Under the pieces are notes generated by a model. That model had not been told where the DNA came from and did no database searches. It worked only from the letters and a program-made list of their open reading frames with translations. Both the position numbers and the translations under genes were made by a program. From Kiritimatiellia bacterium (GTDB taxonomy: Bacteria > Verrucomicrobiota > Kiritimatiellia > PWTM01): DNA of 64,000 nucleotides. How positions within the stretch are numbered: the first letter of the stretch is position 1; the number at the start of each line of letters is the position of its first letter. This document shows positions 43,138-51,254 of this stretch, in pieces. Location of the stretch: the NCBI GenBank assembly GCA_026417735.1, contig JAOACR010000009.1, positions 1 through 64,000 of the forward strand, given 5' to 3'.

Positions 43138-43815
43138 TCAGCGGCCGCCCGCCGGAGGCGGTGCCAGCCGCGAAAGCGCGCCCCGCGTCAGATCGTCCAG
43201 CGTCGCCGCCGCGCGTTCCTTGCGGATCCAGGTCGGCACCGAATCCCGATATGTGTCCATCTGCAGCAGCCGGAGCGCCTCGACCAGCTCATAGTAGGCC
43301 AGGATCACCCGGCTCCGCAGGTCCGCCTCCGCGGTTTGCCGGTCCAAGCGGACCCGCTCGGCTTCGATCCGCGCGCGATGCGCGTCAATCTCCTCCGGCC
43401 GGAACACGCGCAGCGAGAAATCCCACACCAGTCCCACCTCCCAGGCGTTCAGCCATTCCGGCTCGTCGCCGATGCCGTAGCTGTCGAGACCGTCCACCGG
43501 CCGCATCACAAAACCGTACCGGCGCAGCCCCTGTTCCGCCATCCCGTAACGGACTTCGAGACGCGGCACCCATGCGGCCCGCCGCATGCGCCGGCGCCAG
43601 TGGGATTCATCGGTCGTCTCCACTTCCGCGTTGGTCACCGTGGCGAGGAAGACCTCGACGGGCGGCAGGTTCGTCAGCGCCAGCCAGGCGTAGCGTTGGT
43701 CCGGCCGCATCCCGCCCGCACGTGCCGGCGGTGAGGAAGTGGAGTTCGCAGCGCACACGGTTGCCGCAACCCCCAGCGAGAACGCAACCCATGTTCGTCT
43801 GCACGGCTGGTTCAT
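43138..43815 (-). CDS. half-length TolC-like outer-membrane protein
   Basis: A 225-residue exported protein with a signal peptide (WVAFSLGVAATVCA). The mature part has WVPRLEVRYGMAEQGLRRYG, LNAWEVGLVWDFSLRVF, then a long helix EEIDAHRARIEAERVRLDRQ and TAEADLRSRVILAYYELVEA. These echo one beta-hairpin plus one helix pair of an outer-membrane efflux protein, whose full form has two such repeats in about 450 residues. It could be a natural single-repeat protein or a shortened gene. GGAGG five bases before MNQPCRR fixes the start. It ends 7 bases from the adaptor gene, tail to tail, so the two are not one transcript. Confidence 0.65.
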   Translation of the reverse strand: MNQPCRRTWVAFSLGVAATVCAANSTSSPPARAGGMRPDQRYAWLALTNLPPVEVFLATVTNAEVETTDESHWRRRMRRAAWVPRLEVRYGMAEQGLRRYGFVMRPVDGLDSYGIGDEPEWLNAWEVGLVWDFSLRVFRPEEIDAHRARIEAERVRLDRQTAEADLRSRVILAYYELVEALRLLQMDTYRDSVPTWIRKERAAATLDDLTRGALSRLAPPPAGGR

Positions 43816-43915
43816 GTTTGCCTCCGTTGTCGGCATCAATCCGCGATGCTAGTCCCCCGCACGCTGGGTGGCGAGCGCGTTTGCAGCGGTCGGTGCCCAC
43901 TGGTAGGCTGCGCGC

Positions 43916-45742
43916 ATGAGCGCGTGGCTGTGCGCAGTGGCGCTGGGCGCGGCGACCGGCGGCATCGACGCGGTGCGACTGCAGATCGAGCGGGCTGCAC
44001 CGCATCCCCGGCTGCTGTGGCCCGCCGGCGGTGACGCGGCACTGCGCGCCCGGCTCGGCGCCGACGCGCGGCTCCGCCGTAGCTGGTCCGCCATTTCGAA
44101 CGCAGCGGAGCGCATGCTCTCCGAACAGCCGGTGCGCTACCAGAAACAGGGGCGTCGCCTGTTGCACCGCTCCCGCGAGGCGCTGCACCGCGTGTTGCAC
44201 CTGTCCATGTGCGCGCGCCTCACCGGCGACGACCGCTATGCGCGCCGCGCGATGGCGGAGATGGCCGCCGCAGCGGGGATGCCCGACTGGAATCCCTCCC
44301 ACTTCCTTGACACCGCGGAGATGACGCTCGCACTGGCGATCGGGTACGACTGGTTACACGACCATCTGCCGGCATCGGAGCTGCAGAGCGTCCGCGCGGC
44401 GATCGAACGTCACGGGTTGGCGCCCTATCTGGATGCGCCGCGCGCGCACGGATGGGAACGGGGGCGAAACAACTGGACGCAGGTGTGCCACGCGGGAATG
44501 GTCGCCGGCGCGCTCGCGCTGCTCGAACACGACCGCGACCGCGCCGCACAGGTTGTGGAGCGCGCGCTGGCGGGCCTCCCCAACGCGATGCGAGTGTATG
44601 AACCAGACGGCAACTACCCGGAGGGTCCCGGCTACTGGATCTACGGCACCACCTTCAACGTGATCTTGATCGCGATGCTCGAGTCCGCGCTGGGGACCGA
44701 TTTCGGACTGAGCGCGCGGCCGGGGTTCCTAAACGCGGCCGATTACCTGCTCCACACCCGCGCCCCGAGCGGGCTGCTGTACAACTACGCGGACTGCGCG
44801 GAGCGAGACGCAGGGTTTGTGCCCGCGGTTCTGTGGTTTGCCGCACGCACCCAGCGGCCGGAACTGCTGTGGTGGGCCGATCGCGACTGGCCCGCCGCGA
44901 TCGAACATTTCGCCCGCGGCCGGCCGGGCCAGGACCGGCTGTTCGGCGTCGCCCTCCTTTGGGCGGACCCCGCGCTGCGCGGCACCGTGCCCGCCGCGCG
45001 AGCGTGGTACGGCCGCGGCGAGAATCCCCTTGCCATCTACCGCGCCTCGTGGACCGACCCGGATGCGCTCTACCTCGCTCTGAAGGGCGGCACGCCGAGC
45101 GCCAGCCACGCGCACATGGACATCGGCTCGTTCGTGCTGGAGGCCGGCGGCGTTCGGTGGTCGGTCGATCCTGGCGCCCAGGACTATCACCAGCTCGAAC
45201 GACGGGGTTTCGGGCTGTGGGACAGTCGCCAGGGGGGCGACCGGTGGAAGCTCTTCCGGTACCACACCCGGGGCCACAGCACCCTCGTCGTCAACGGCGC
45301 CGAACAGCGTGTCGAGAGCCAGTCGCCGATCACCTCCTACCAGGCCCGCCCCGACGGCATCACTGCGGTGGTCGAAATGTCCGATGCCTATCGCGACCAC
45401 CTTCGCGCGGCGCGACGCCGCTTCACGGTGCGGAACAACCGCGAGGTGGAAATCGCCGACGAACTGGTCGGCGGCGACCGGCCGGCCACGGTGCGATGGG
45501 GGCTGGTCACGCGTGCCGAGCTCGAGCCGGGTGGTGTGTTGATGCAACGCGGTCGCCGGCTCCGCATCACGGTGATCTCACCGGAGCGCACGCAGCTTGA
45601 GCGTTGGCCCGCCGAGCGGCCGGAGTCGGAATACGACGAGCCGAACCCCGGTCTTGGAGTTGTCGGTTTCATCGCCACCGTCGGCGTGGGCGTGACCTCG
45701 CGATGGAGCGTCGTGCTCAGCTACGAACCTCCGCCGCGCTGA
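43916..45742 (+). CDS. heparinase II/III-family polysaccharide lyase-like protein
   Basis: A 608-residue protein with an N-terminal alpha/alpha toroid and a C-terminal beta-sandwich. Markers are PHPRLLWPAGGDAALRARLG, ALAIGYDWLHDHLPASELQ, RGRNNWTQVCHAGMVAGALA (active-site Asn/His region), EPDGNYPEGPGYWIYGTTFN (Tyr), and the sandwich motif ASHAHMDIGSFVLEAGGVRW (zinc-site His). The tail has TRGHSTLVVNGAEQ and RRRFTVRNNREVEIADELVG. A short hydrophobic start (WLCAVALGAATGG) may be a weak signal peptide. Uronate-containing polysaccharide is the likely substrate. It is followed by a separate sixA promoter. Confidence 0.88.
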   Translation: MSAWLCAVALGAATGGIDAVRLQIERAAPHPRLLWPAGGDAALRARLGADARLRRSWSAISNAAERMLSEQPVRYQKQGRRLLHRSREALHRVLHLSMCARLTGDDRYARRAMAEMAAAAGMPDWNPSHFLDTAEMTLALAIGYDWLHDHLPASELQSVRAAIERHGLAPYLDAPRAHGWERGRNNWTQVCHAGMVAGALALLEHDRDRAAQVVERALAGLPNAMRVYEPDGNYPEGPGYWIYGTTFNVILIAMLESALGTDFGLSARPGFLNAADYLLHTRAPSGLLYNYADCAERDAGFVPAVLWFAARTQRPELLWWADRDWPAAIEHFARGRPGQDRLFGVALLWADPALRGTVPAARAWYGRGENPLAIYRASWTDPDALYLALKGGTPSASHAHMDIGSFVLEAGGVRWSVDPGAQDYHQLERRGFGLWDSRQGGDRWKLFRYHTRGHSTLVVNGAEQRVESQSPITSYQARPDGITAVVEMSDAYRDHLRAARRRFTVRNNREVEIADELVGGDRPATVRWGLVTRAELEPGGVLMQRGRRLRITVISPERTQLERWPAERPESEYDEPNPGLGVVGFIATVGVGVTSRWSVVLSYEPPPR

Positions 45743-45775
45743 ACCGTTCCCGTCTCCGCACTCGCCAATTCCGGC

Positions 45776-45804
45776 TCGGCAACAGCGAGCCGGCGAGGTA
45801 TGAT
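45776..45804 (+). promoter_or_regulatory. sixA promoter
   Basis: TCGGCA, 17 bases, TATGAT. Predicted transcription start about 45811, leaving a 29-base leader with GAGGTGGG before the sixA ATG. Confidence 0.5.
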
Positions 45805-45839
45805 CGACCAAGCGGAGAGCCCAGAACGCGAGGTGGGCA

Positions 45840-46331
45840 ATGCGGATCGTGTTCATGCGGCACGGAATTGCGGTGGATGGCGCCGCGGCGGCATCGGATG
45901 AACTTCGCCCGCTGACCGAGGAGGGACGCGAGCGGGTGCGGAAGGTGGCCCGTGGTCTTCGCACGCTCGATTGTCGCCCCCGGATCATTGTCAGCAGCCC
46001 GTTGGTCAGGGCTCGCGAGACCGCGGAGATCGTTGCCGAGCTGCTGGCACCTAAGGTAGAGGTGCAGGAGCTCGACTCTCTGCGGCCGGGCGGCAACTTC
46101 GCCGAGTTCATGAGCTGGGTGGAGCAGCAGGACGCGGAGGAGATTCTCGCGGTCGGGCACATGCCGGACATCGCGGAGTTCGCGCAACGATGTCTGACCG
46201 GGCGGGTGTTGTTCTCGATGACGTTCAAGAAAGCGGCGGCCTGTCTGATCGAGTTCGACGGGGAGCCGGCGGCGGGTCGCGGATGCCTGGAGTGGCTGAT
46301 CCAGCCGGGGGCACTGCGACAACTGGGCTGA
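45840..46331 (+). CDS. sixA: phosphohistidine phosphatase SixA-like
   Basis: A 163-residue histidine-phosphatase-superfamily enzyme. The catalytic RHG motif is in MRIVFMRHGIAVDG, the Arg and phosphate-pocket residues in IIVSSPLVRARETAEIV, and the second His in ILAVGHMPDIAEFAQR. It removes phosphate from histidine in phosphorelay proteins such as ArcB in E. coli. It is directly followed by a CYTH-CHAD gene 10 bases on, a pairing often seen and linked to polyphosphate handling. A target phosphoprotein is not identifiable. Confidence 0.92.
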   Translation: MRIVFMRHGIAVDGAAAASDELRPLTEEGRERVRKVARGLRTLDCRPRIIVSSPLVRARETAEIVAELLAPKVEVQELDSLRPGGNFAEFMSWVEQQDAEEILAVGHMPDIAEFAQRCLTGRVLFSMTFKKAAACLIEFDGEPAAGRGCLEWLIQPGALRQLG

Positions 46332-46341
46332 GGGACACTGC

Positions 46342-47862
46342 TTGAGCCGCGCGCGACTGGAGCGGGAAGCCAGATTCGCGCTGCCGGATGTCTCCCACCT
46401 GGCGGCCGTCCCCTTGCGCCTTCAGGAACTGGGGGTGCGACTCGGCCGAGCGCGGTCCGTCCTCTATGAAGACGTTTATCTCGACACGCCCGACGCGAGG
46501 CTTTGGCGCGCTGGTGTCGGGTTCCGGGTGCGGCACATGGGGGGCCGCACCGTTGCAACATTAAAGACCGGCCGGATCGCCGCCGACCTTGCTGAGCGGC
46601 TGGAGTGGTCTGAAACTGTCCGCGAATGGTGCTACCGCCCAGGGCTGGCACCCGTGCCCGGGACGAAGCTGCGGCGAATTCTGCGCGAGGCCGGCCTGGC
46701 GCTTCGCATGAGGCCCCTCGCCCGGCTCACGGTGTCGCGAACCACATGGACCGCGCGGTGGCCGCAGGGGCACACCGTGACGGTGTGCGCCGACGACGTC
46801 TGCGCGCGGGTCGGCGTGCGGCGGGTGCGGTTTGCGGAGGTCGAGATTGAAAGCCCCCCCGACGCCGCGACGGCGGAGCGCGCGATCGAGTCGCTGCGGG
46901 CGCTGACGCCCTGGCGGCCGCTGCGGGTCTCCAAGCTCGAGCGCGCCTGCCGAGCCGCCGGACGCCGACTGCCCGAGCCACCCGCGAAGCGACCGCTAGA
47001 ACTACCGCCCAACGCGACCACCGCAGAAATGGCGCGCCGCGTGCTCGCCGCGTACTGGGCCCACTACCAGTGGAACCGGCCGGGTGCCGCAGCCGGATTC
47101 GACCCGGAGTTCCTGCACGATCTGCGGGTCGCGATCCGGCGAATGCGCGCAACCGCCTCCGCGCTCGAATCAGTTTTGACGCCCTCATTGACCGCGTGGT
47201 TGAAGGACTTGAAGTCGGTCGCACGTGCTGCCGGACGGGTGCGCGATCTCGACATCGTGCTGGCATGGAGCCGGGAGCCCGCAGCGCGAGAGAGTGCACT
47301 CGTCGCGCCGGCCGCGCGAGGGCAAATGACCGCGCTGCTCGCGCGCGAACGTCAGCGGCGGTTGCGGAGGCTGCGGCGATTGCTGCACGACCCCGCACAA
47401 GAGCGATGGAACCGGCGGCTGCCGGCGCTGCTGCAGACGATCCGCAGTGACAGTTCGGAGTGCGCCCGCGCGCTGATTCGCGCACAGGCCAATGCGGCGC
47501 GGAAAGCCGCCCGCGCCGCCGCACGGCGCATCAGTGCGGACACCCCGCTGGAAGAGTTTCACGAGCTCCGAATCCGCTGCAAAACGTTGCGATACCGTTT
47601 GGAACTGCTGCGGCATTTCGGCGATCCGGCGGTGCGAAAGGCGATCAGCCGATTGGCGGGGCTGCAGGATGAACTTGGGCGCCTTCAGGATCTGGCCACC
47701 GTGCGGCACGAGCTGATGGCACTGCGCCCCGCCGCCGGCCATCCGCAGCTCAGCAGTCTGCTGAGGGAGTGGCGGACACTGCTGGATCGCCAGATTGATG
47801 AGCAAAGGCGGCGGGCCTGGAAGCGCCTGCGAAACGTGTGTTGGCGTGAGCTGCGGCCGTAG
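46342..47862 (+). CDS. CYTH and CHAD domain protein (polyphosphate-associated)
   Basis: A 506-residue two-domain protein. The N-terminal CYTH triphosphate-tunnel domain (residues 1-200) starts LEREARFALPDV, an ExExR version of the ExExK signature, then LYEDVYLDTPDARLWRAGVG, FRVRHMGGRTVATLKTGR and a matching second half. The CHAD domain (about 235-500) is Arg/His-rich with DLRVAIRRMRATASAL, DLDIVLAWSREPAARES and FHELRIRCKTLRYRLELLRH; CHAD binds polyphosphate. Start is TTG after GAGGGA. Likely a triphosphatase or polyphosphate-bound regulator; coupled to SixA. Confidence 0.92.
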   Translation: MSRARLEREARFALPDVSHLAAVPLRLQELGVRLGRARSVLYEDVYLDTPDARLWRAGVGFRVRHMGGRTVATLKTGRIAADLAERLEWSETVREWCYRPGLAPVPGTKLRRILREAGLALRMRPLARLTVSRTTWTARWPQGHTVTVCADDVCARVGVRRVRFAEVEIESPPDAATAERAIESLRALTPWRPLRVSKLERACRAAGRRLPEPPAKRPLELPPNATTAEMARRVLAAYWAHYQWNRPGAAAGFDPEFLHDLRVAIRRMRATASALESVLTPSLTAWLKDLKSVARAAGRVRDLDIVLAWSREPAARESALVAPAARGQMTALLARERQRRLRRLRRLLHDPAQERWNRRLPALLQTIRSDSSECARALIRAQANAARKAARAAARRISADTPLEEFHELRIRCKTLRYRLELLRHFGDPAVRKAISRLAGLQDELGRLQDLATVRHELMALRPAAGHPQLSSLLREWRTLLDRQIDEQRRRAWKRLRNVCWRELRP

Positions 47863-47872
47863 CCGGCCGCAG
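47851..47872. terminator. hairpin between convergent CYTH-CHAD and HAD genes
   Basis: CTGCGGCC, six-base loop containing the TAG stop, GGCCGCAG. An 8-pair stem placed to serve both strands, without a clear T-run. Confidence 0.4.
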
Positions 47873-47884
47873 GCTGTCCCCAGT

Positions 47885-48622
47885 TCAGCCGCCGAGGCTC
47901 CCCAGGCCCAGTGCGACGCGCAGATCCGTCGGCACCGTCGCCAGATCCGGCGCCAGCCAGTCCGGCCCTGCCTCCGCGAGCGCCTCGGGCGGAAATGTGG
48001 TCCAGAGCGCCAGACACCGCATCCCTGCCGCGCGCGCGGCTTGAATCCCGGGCACCGTGTCCTCGACGACCAGACACTCGGAAGGCTGAAGGTCAATCGC
48101 CCGCGCCGCCGCGAGAAATACATCGGGAGCCGGCTTGTTGCGGGGCGCCTGTTCGGCATCGGTCAACGCATCGAACCACTCGGTGGGGAACCGGATCGCG
48201 TCGAGAATCGCACGAAGCTTGATCATGTCCGCGCTGGTCGCGACCGCGGTCCGCAGCCCCGCCCGGCGTACGTCCAAGATGAACTGCCGGGCACCGGGCA
48301 GCGGTTGGAGGCGGCCGGGCAGCATCGCACGAAAAATCTCGTAGGTGCGGTCGCGGTCACGGGGAAGCACCGCACGCACACCATGCCGGGCCGCCACGCC
48401 GCCAAAGTAGGCTTCGGAGCCGCGGCCCATGAACGGCCGAAATTCCTCTGGCGAAGGCCACACCCCGTGGAGTTCCCGAAACATCGCGCAGGCGGCCTCG
48501 GCCATCAGCGTTTCGGAATCGCACAACACGCCGTCCATGTCGAAGATCACGCCGCGCAGCGGCGGGCGCTCTTGCGCGGGCAGCCGCCCTCGCGTAGGTT
48601 CGCCACATGAGCACATCGCCAT
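47885..48622 (-). CDS. HAD phosphatase, beta-phosphoglucomutase-like
   Basis: A HAD hydrolase of up to 245 residues. Motif I is GVIFDMDGVLCDSETL, motif II TAVATSADMIKLRAI, motif III PRNKPAPDVFLAAARAI and motif IV CLVVEDTVPGIQAARAAGM. The C1 helical cap has FMGRGSEAYFGG. The sequence resembles beta-phosphoglucomutases and 2-deoxyglucose-6-phosphatases. The N-terminus is uncertain: the ATG at 48622 gives an unusual 23-residue lead with two Cys, and it overlaps the 5-prime end of the divergent small gene by 16 bases. Confidence 0.85.
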   Translation of the reverse strand: MAMCSCGEPTRGRLPAQERPPLRGVIFDMDGVLCDSETLMAEAACAMFRELHGVWPSPEEFRPFMGRGSEAYFGGVAARHGVRAVLPRDRDRTYEIFRAMLPGRLQPLPGARQFILDVRRAGLRTAVATSADMIKLRAILDAIRFPTEWFDALTDAEQAPRNKPAPDVFLAAARAIDLQPSECLVVEDTVPGIQAARAAGMRCLALWTTFPPEALAEAGPDWLAPDLATVPTDLRVALGLGSLGG

Positions 48623-48801
48623 GGATCAGCTTGCTCGCCGCCGCGGTCGTGGTCGGACTGTGTTTCGTCGGCCTCGGGATCGGCGTGCTGGCGGGCCGGC
48701 GCCGTCGCATTGGCGCGTGCTCGTGCGAGTTCGACCCCGACGCTGCGCGCGCGGGCCGCTGCTGCGATCCGTCACGCTCCTGTCGCACGGCCGAGCGATG
48801 A
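48607..48801 (+). CDS. small membrane protein with Cys-rich tail
   Basis: A 64-residue protein with one membrane span (LLAAAVVVGLCFVGLGIGVL), a basic stop (AGRRRRIG), and a tail with five Cys (ACSCEFDP, GRCCDPSRSC). The plan, span then Cys-rich cytosolic tail, recalls NqrM, the factor that helps insert iron in Na+-translocating NADH dehydrogenase, but the specific CGG motif is missing. It may bind a metal or Fe-S cluster. It is divergent from the HAD gene and overlaps its annotated start. Coding status is supported by the clear transmembrane and Cys pattern. Confidence 0.55.
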   Translation: MSTSPWISLLAAAVVVGLCFVGLGIGVLAGRRRRIGACSCEFDPDAARAGRCCDPSRSCRTAER

Positions 48802-48819
48802 GCGGGCGGCCCCGCGCGG

Positions 48820-48832
48820 TCCAAGGATTGAA
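48820..48832. repeat. single TCCAAnnnTTGGA-like site
   Basis: TCCAAGGATTGAA, one base off the palindrome found twice at 28757-28801. It lies in the 105-base convergent gap between the small membrane gene and gcvPB. Confidence 0.3.
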
Positions 48833-48906
48833 CACCAGCGAGGTGGCCGCCTCCCGCATTGGGAGCCGTCGGAGGACTCTGCCGACAGCGGAAGCGCGCA
48901 CGTGAT

Positions 48907-50370
48907 TCACTCCGGCGCGGCCAGGTCCATTCGCCGGGCCGCAGCAACCTCATCGAGACGGCCGACCGGCGTGGTGATCGGTGCGCGCCGCAGCGCTTCC
49001 GGATCACGCTGCGCAAGCGCGAGACATTCGATTACCGCATCGCAAAACTGATCGAGCGTTTCGCGCGACTCGGTCTCCGTGGGCTCGATCATGATCGCCT
49101 CTGGCACGTGGATCGGGAAGTACACCGTCGGAGGGTGCACGCCCCGATCGATCAGCGCCTTTGCGAGGTCGATCGTGTGCAACCCGAGCGCCGTGAGTCG
49201 GCGGCCGGTGAACACGCACTCGTGCATGCATCGGCCGGGGTTCACTGCGTCCAGGTGCGGGCGCAGCCGTTCCTGCACATAGTTCGCGTTCAGAACGGCG
49301 GCGGTGCTGGTCGCGCGCAGCCCCTGCCGGCCCAGCAGCCGCAGGTAGGCGTACGCGCGCACCAGCACCGCGAAATTGCCGTAGAAGGGCGCGATGTAGC
49401 CGATGCTCTTCGGCGCGTCATAGTCGAGGTAGAAGGTGCCGTCGCCGCGCGCGCGCACTCGGGAGATCGGCAGGTAGGGTCGCAACCGCTCGACGACGCC
49501 GACCGGCCCAGCGCCCGGACCGCCACCGCCATGCGGGGTGGAAAACGTCTTGTGGAGATTCACATGGCAGATGTCGAACCCCAACTGCCCCGGCTTCACG
49601 CGCCCGAGCAATGCATTCAGGTTCGCACCATCGTAGTAGAGCAGGCCATCCACCGCATGCACCGCGTCCGCAATCTCGCGGATCCGGGCGGGAAACGCGC
49701 CGAGCGTATCGGGGCAGGTCAGCATCACGCCGGCGGTGTCGGACCGAATCGAGGACAGCAGTCGGTCCACGTCCATGTGGAAGTCCCGGCGGGACGGAAT
49801 GGAGACGACGTCGTAACCGCCGAGTGCGGCGCTGGCGGGGTTGGTGCCGTGCGCGGCATCGGGCACAATGATGTGCGTTTTTCGATGACCGCGGTCGCGG
49901 TGGTAGGCGGCGATCAGCATGATGCCGGTCAGCTCGCCGTGCGCGCCAGCAAGGGGCTGCAGCGTGAACTCGGCCATGCCGCAAATTTCCGAGAGCATGC
50001 GCTCCAGCTCGTAGAGCAGCTGAAGCGCGCCCTGCGTGAGCTGTCCGCCGTGTCGCAGCTGCGGCCAGAGGGGATGCAGATGCGCGAATCCCGGCAGCGC
50101 GGCGGCAAGCTCACCGGCGCGCGGGTTGTATTTCATCGTGCAGGAACCCAGCGGATAAAAGTGCGTGTCGACCGAAAAATTCCGGCGCGACAGGCCCGTA
50201 AAGTGGCGCACGACGTCCAGCTCCGAGAGCTCCGGCAACGCGGCCGGTCGGCTGCGCAGCAGTTCCGGATGCGACTCGATCGGCGCCGGCCCAATCGGCT
50301 GGGGCCATCGCACCGCGCGACGGCCGGGCACACTTTTTTCGAACAGCGTTTGGGGGTCAGCGCCGCTCAT
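48907..50370 (-). CDS. gcvPB: glycine dehydrogenase (decarboxylating) subunit 2
   Basis: PLP-bearing half of the split P-protein of the glycine cleavage system. About 487 residues. DPQTLFEKSVPGRRAVRWPQ opens the protein; LGSCTMKYNPRAGE, QPLAGAHGELTGIMLIAAYH and PDAAHGTNPASAALGGYDV are family signatures. The PLP Lys is in DICHVNLHKTFSTPHGGGG. PTETESRETLDQFCDAVIE closes the C-terminal domain. The start may be at 50370, 50385 or 50409. gcvPA, gcvH and gcvT are not in the window; here it follows nagB by 76 bases. Confidence 0.95.
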   Translation of the reverse strand: MSGADPQTLFEKSVPGRRAVRWPQPIGPAPIESHPELLRSRPAALPELSELDVVRHFTGLSRRNFSVDTHFYPLGSCTMKYNPRAGELAAALPGFAHLHPLWPQLRHGGQLTQGALQLLYELERMLSEICGMAEFTLQPLAGAHGELTGIMLIAAYHRDRGHRKTHIIVPDAAHGTNPASAALGGYDVVSIPSRRDFHMDVDRLLSSIRSDTAGVMLTCPDTLGAFPARIREIADAVHAVDGLLYYDGANLNALLGRVKPGQLGFDICHVNLHKTFSTPHGGGGPGAGPVGVVERLRPYLPISRVRARGDGTFYLDYDAPKSIGYIAPFYGNFAVLVRAYAYLRLLGRQGLRATSTAAVLNANYVQERLRPHLDAVNPGRCMHECVFTGRRLTALGLHTIDLAKALIDRGVHPPTVYFPIHVPEAIMIEPTETESRETLDQFCDAVIECLALAQRDPEALRRAPITTPVGRLDEVAAARRMDLAAPE

Positions 50371-50446
50371 TGGACCGTTCAACATAGCGGTGCCGGCGGA
50401 CTGCGGCAAGCGTTTGTCGCCGCGGGCTGCGGCCGGTACGCTGCGC

Positions 50447-51238
50447 TCAGAGGTTTTGAAACTCGCGCCACTCCGGCTCCGTCGCGAAAATCCAGCGGTA
50501 GTACTCCTTTTCCTGCAGATTCGCCGCGGCCGCCTCGTCCACTACGACAGTACAGGCAGGGTGCAGTTGGATCGCGCTGGCGGAGATCATCGCGGTGATC
50601 GGGCCCTCCACCGCGCGCGCCAGCACCTCCGCCTTCGCCGCGCCGGTGACCAGCATGATCAGCCGGCGGCATTCGAGGATCGTGCCGACACCCATCGTAA
50701 TGGCGCGGCGGGGCATTTCGTCCGGATTCGGAAACTGGCTGCGATTTTCCCGAATCGTGGTTTCGGTGAGGCACTTCACTCTCGTGCGCGAACGCAGCGC
50801 CGACAGCGGCTCGTTGAAACCGATGTGACCACTGCGGCCCAGCCCGAGCAGCTGCAGATCGATTCCACCCGCCGCGCGGATCAGCGCCTCGTAGCGCGGC
50901 CCCTCCGCGTCGGGATCCGGCGCCATGCCATTGGGCAGGTGGGTTCGCGACGGATCGATGTTCACGTGGTCAAACAGATGACGCCGCATGTAGTGGTGGT
51001 ACGAGCCCGGATGCTCGGGCGAGAGGCCCACGTACTCGTCGAGGTTGAACGTGGTGCAGTGAGAGAAATCCAGACCGTCGCGGCGGTGAAATTCGACGAG
51101 CAACTGATAGACCCGTTCCATCGTCCGGCCGGTCGCCAAACCGAGAACGATATCCGGCTTGCGCCGCAGCGCCCGGGCGATGAGGTGGGCCACGAGCCGA
51201 GCGGCCGTCTCCGCGTCGGGTCGAATGATCACCTCCAT
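50447..51238 (-). CDS. nagB: glucosamine-6-phosphate deaminase
   Basis: Converts glucosamine-6-phosphate to fructose-6-phosphate and ammonia. The 263-residue product starts MEVIIRPDAETAARLVAHLI. Active-site motifs are LGLATGRTMERVYQ, FNLDEYVGLSPEHPGSYHHY, LLGLGRSGHIGFNEP (the His/Glu pair) and ITMGVGTILECRRLIML. GGGAGGAGG precedes the ATG. A longer upstream frame overlaps the PIG-L gene and is rejected. It lies 16 bases after the PIG-L deacetylase gene, so the two should act in amino-sugar salvage. Confidence 0.95.
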   Translation of the reverse strand: MEVIIRPDAETAARLVAHLIARALRRKPDIVLGLATGRTMERVYQLLVEFHRRDGLDFSHCTTFNLDEYVGLSPEHPGSYHHYMRRHLFDHVNIDPSRTHLPNGMAPDPDAEGPRYEALIRAAGGIDLQLLGLGRSGHIGFNEPLSALRSRTRVKCLTETTIRENRSQFPNPDEMPRRAITMGVGTILECRRLIMLVTGAAKAEVLARAVEGPITAMISASAIQLHPACTVVVDEAAAANLQEKEYYRWIFATEPEWREFQNL

Positions 51239-51254
51239 CGCCTGCCTCCTCCCT

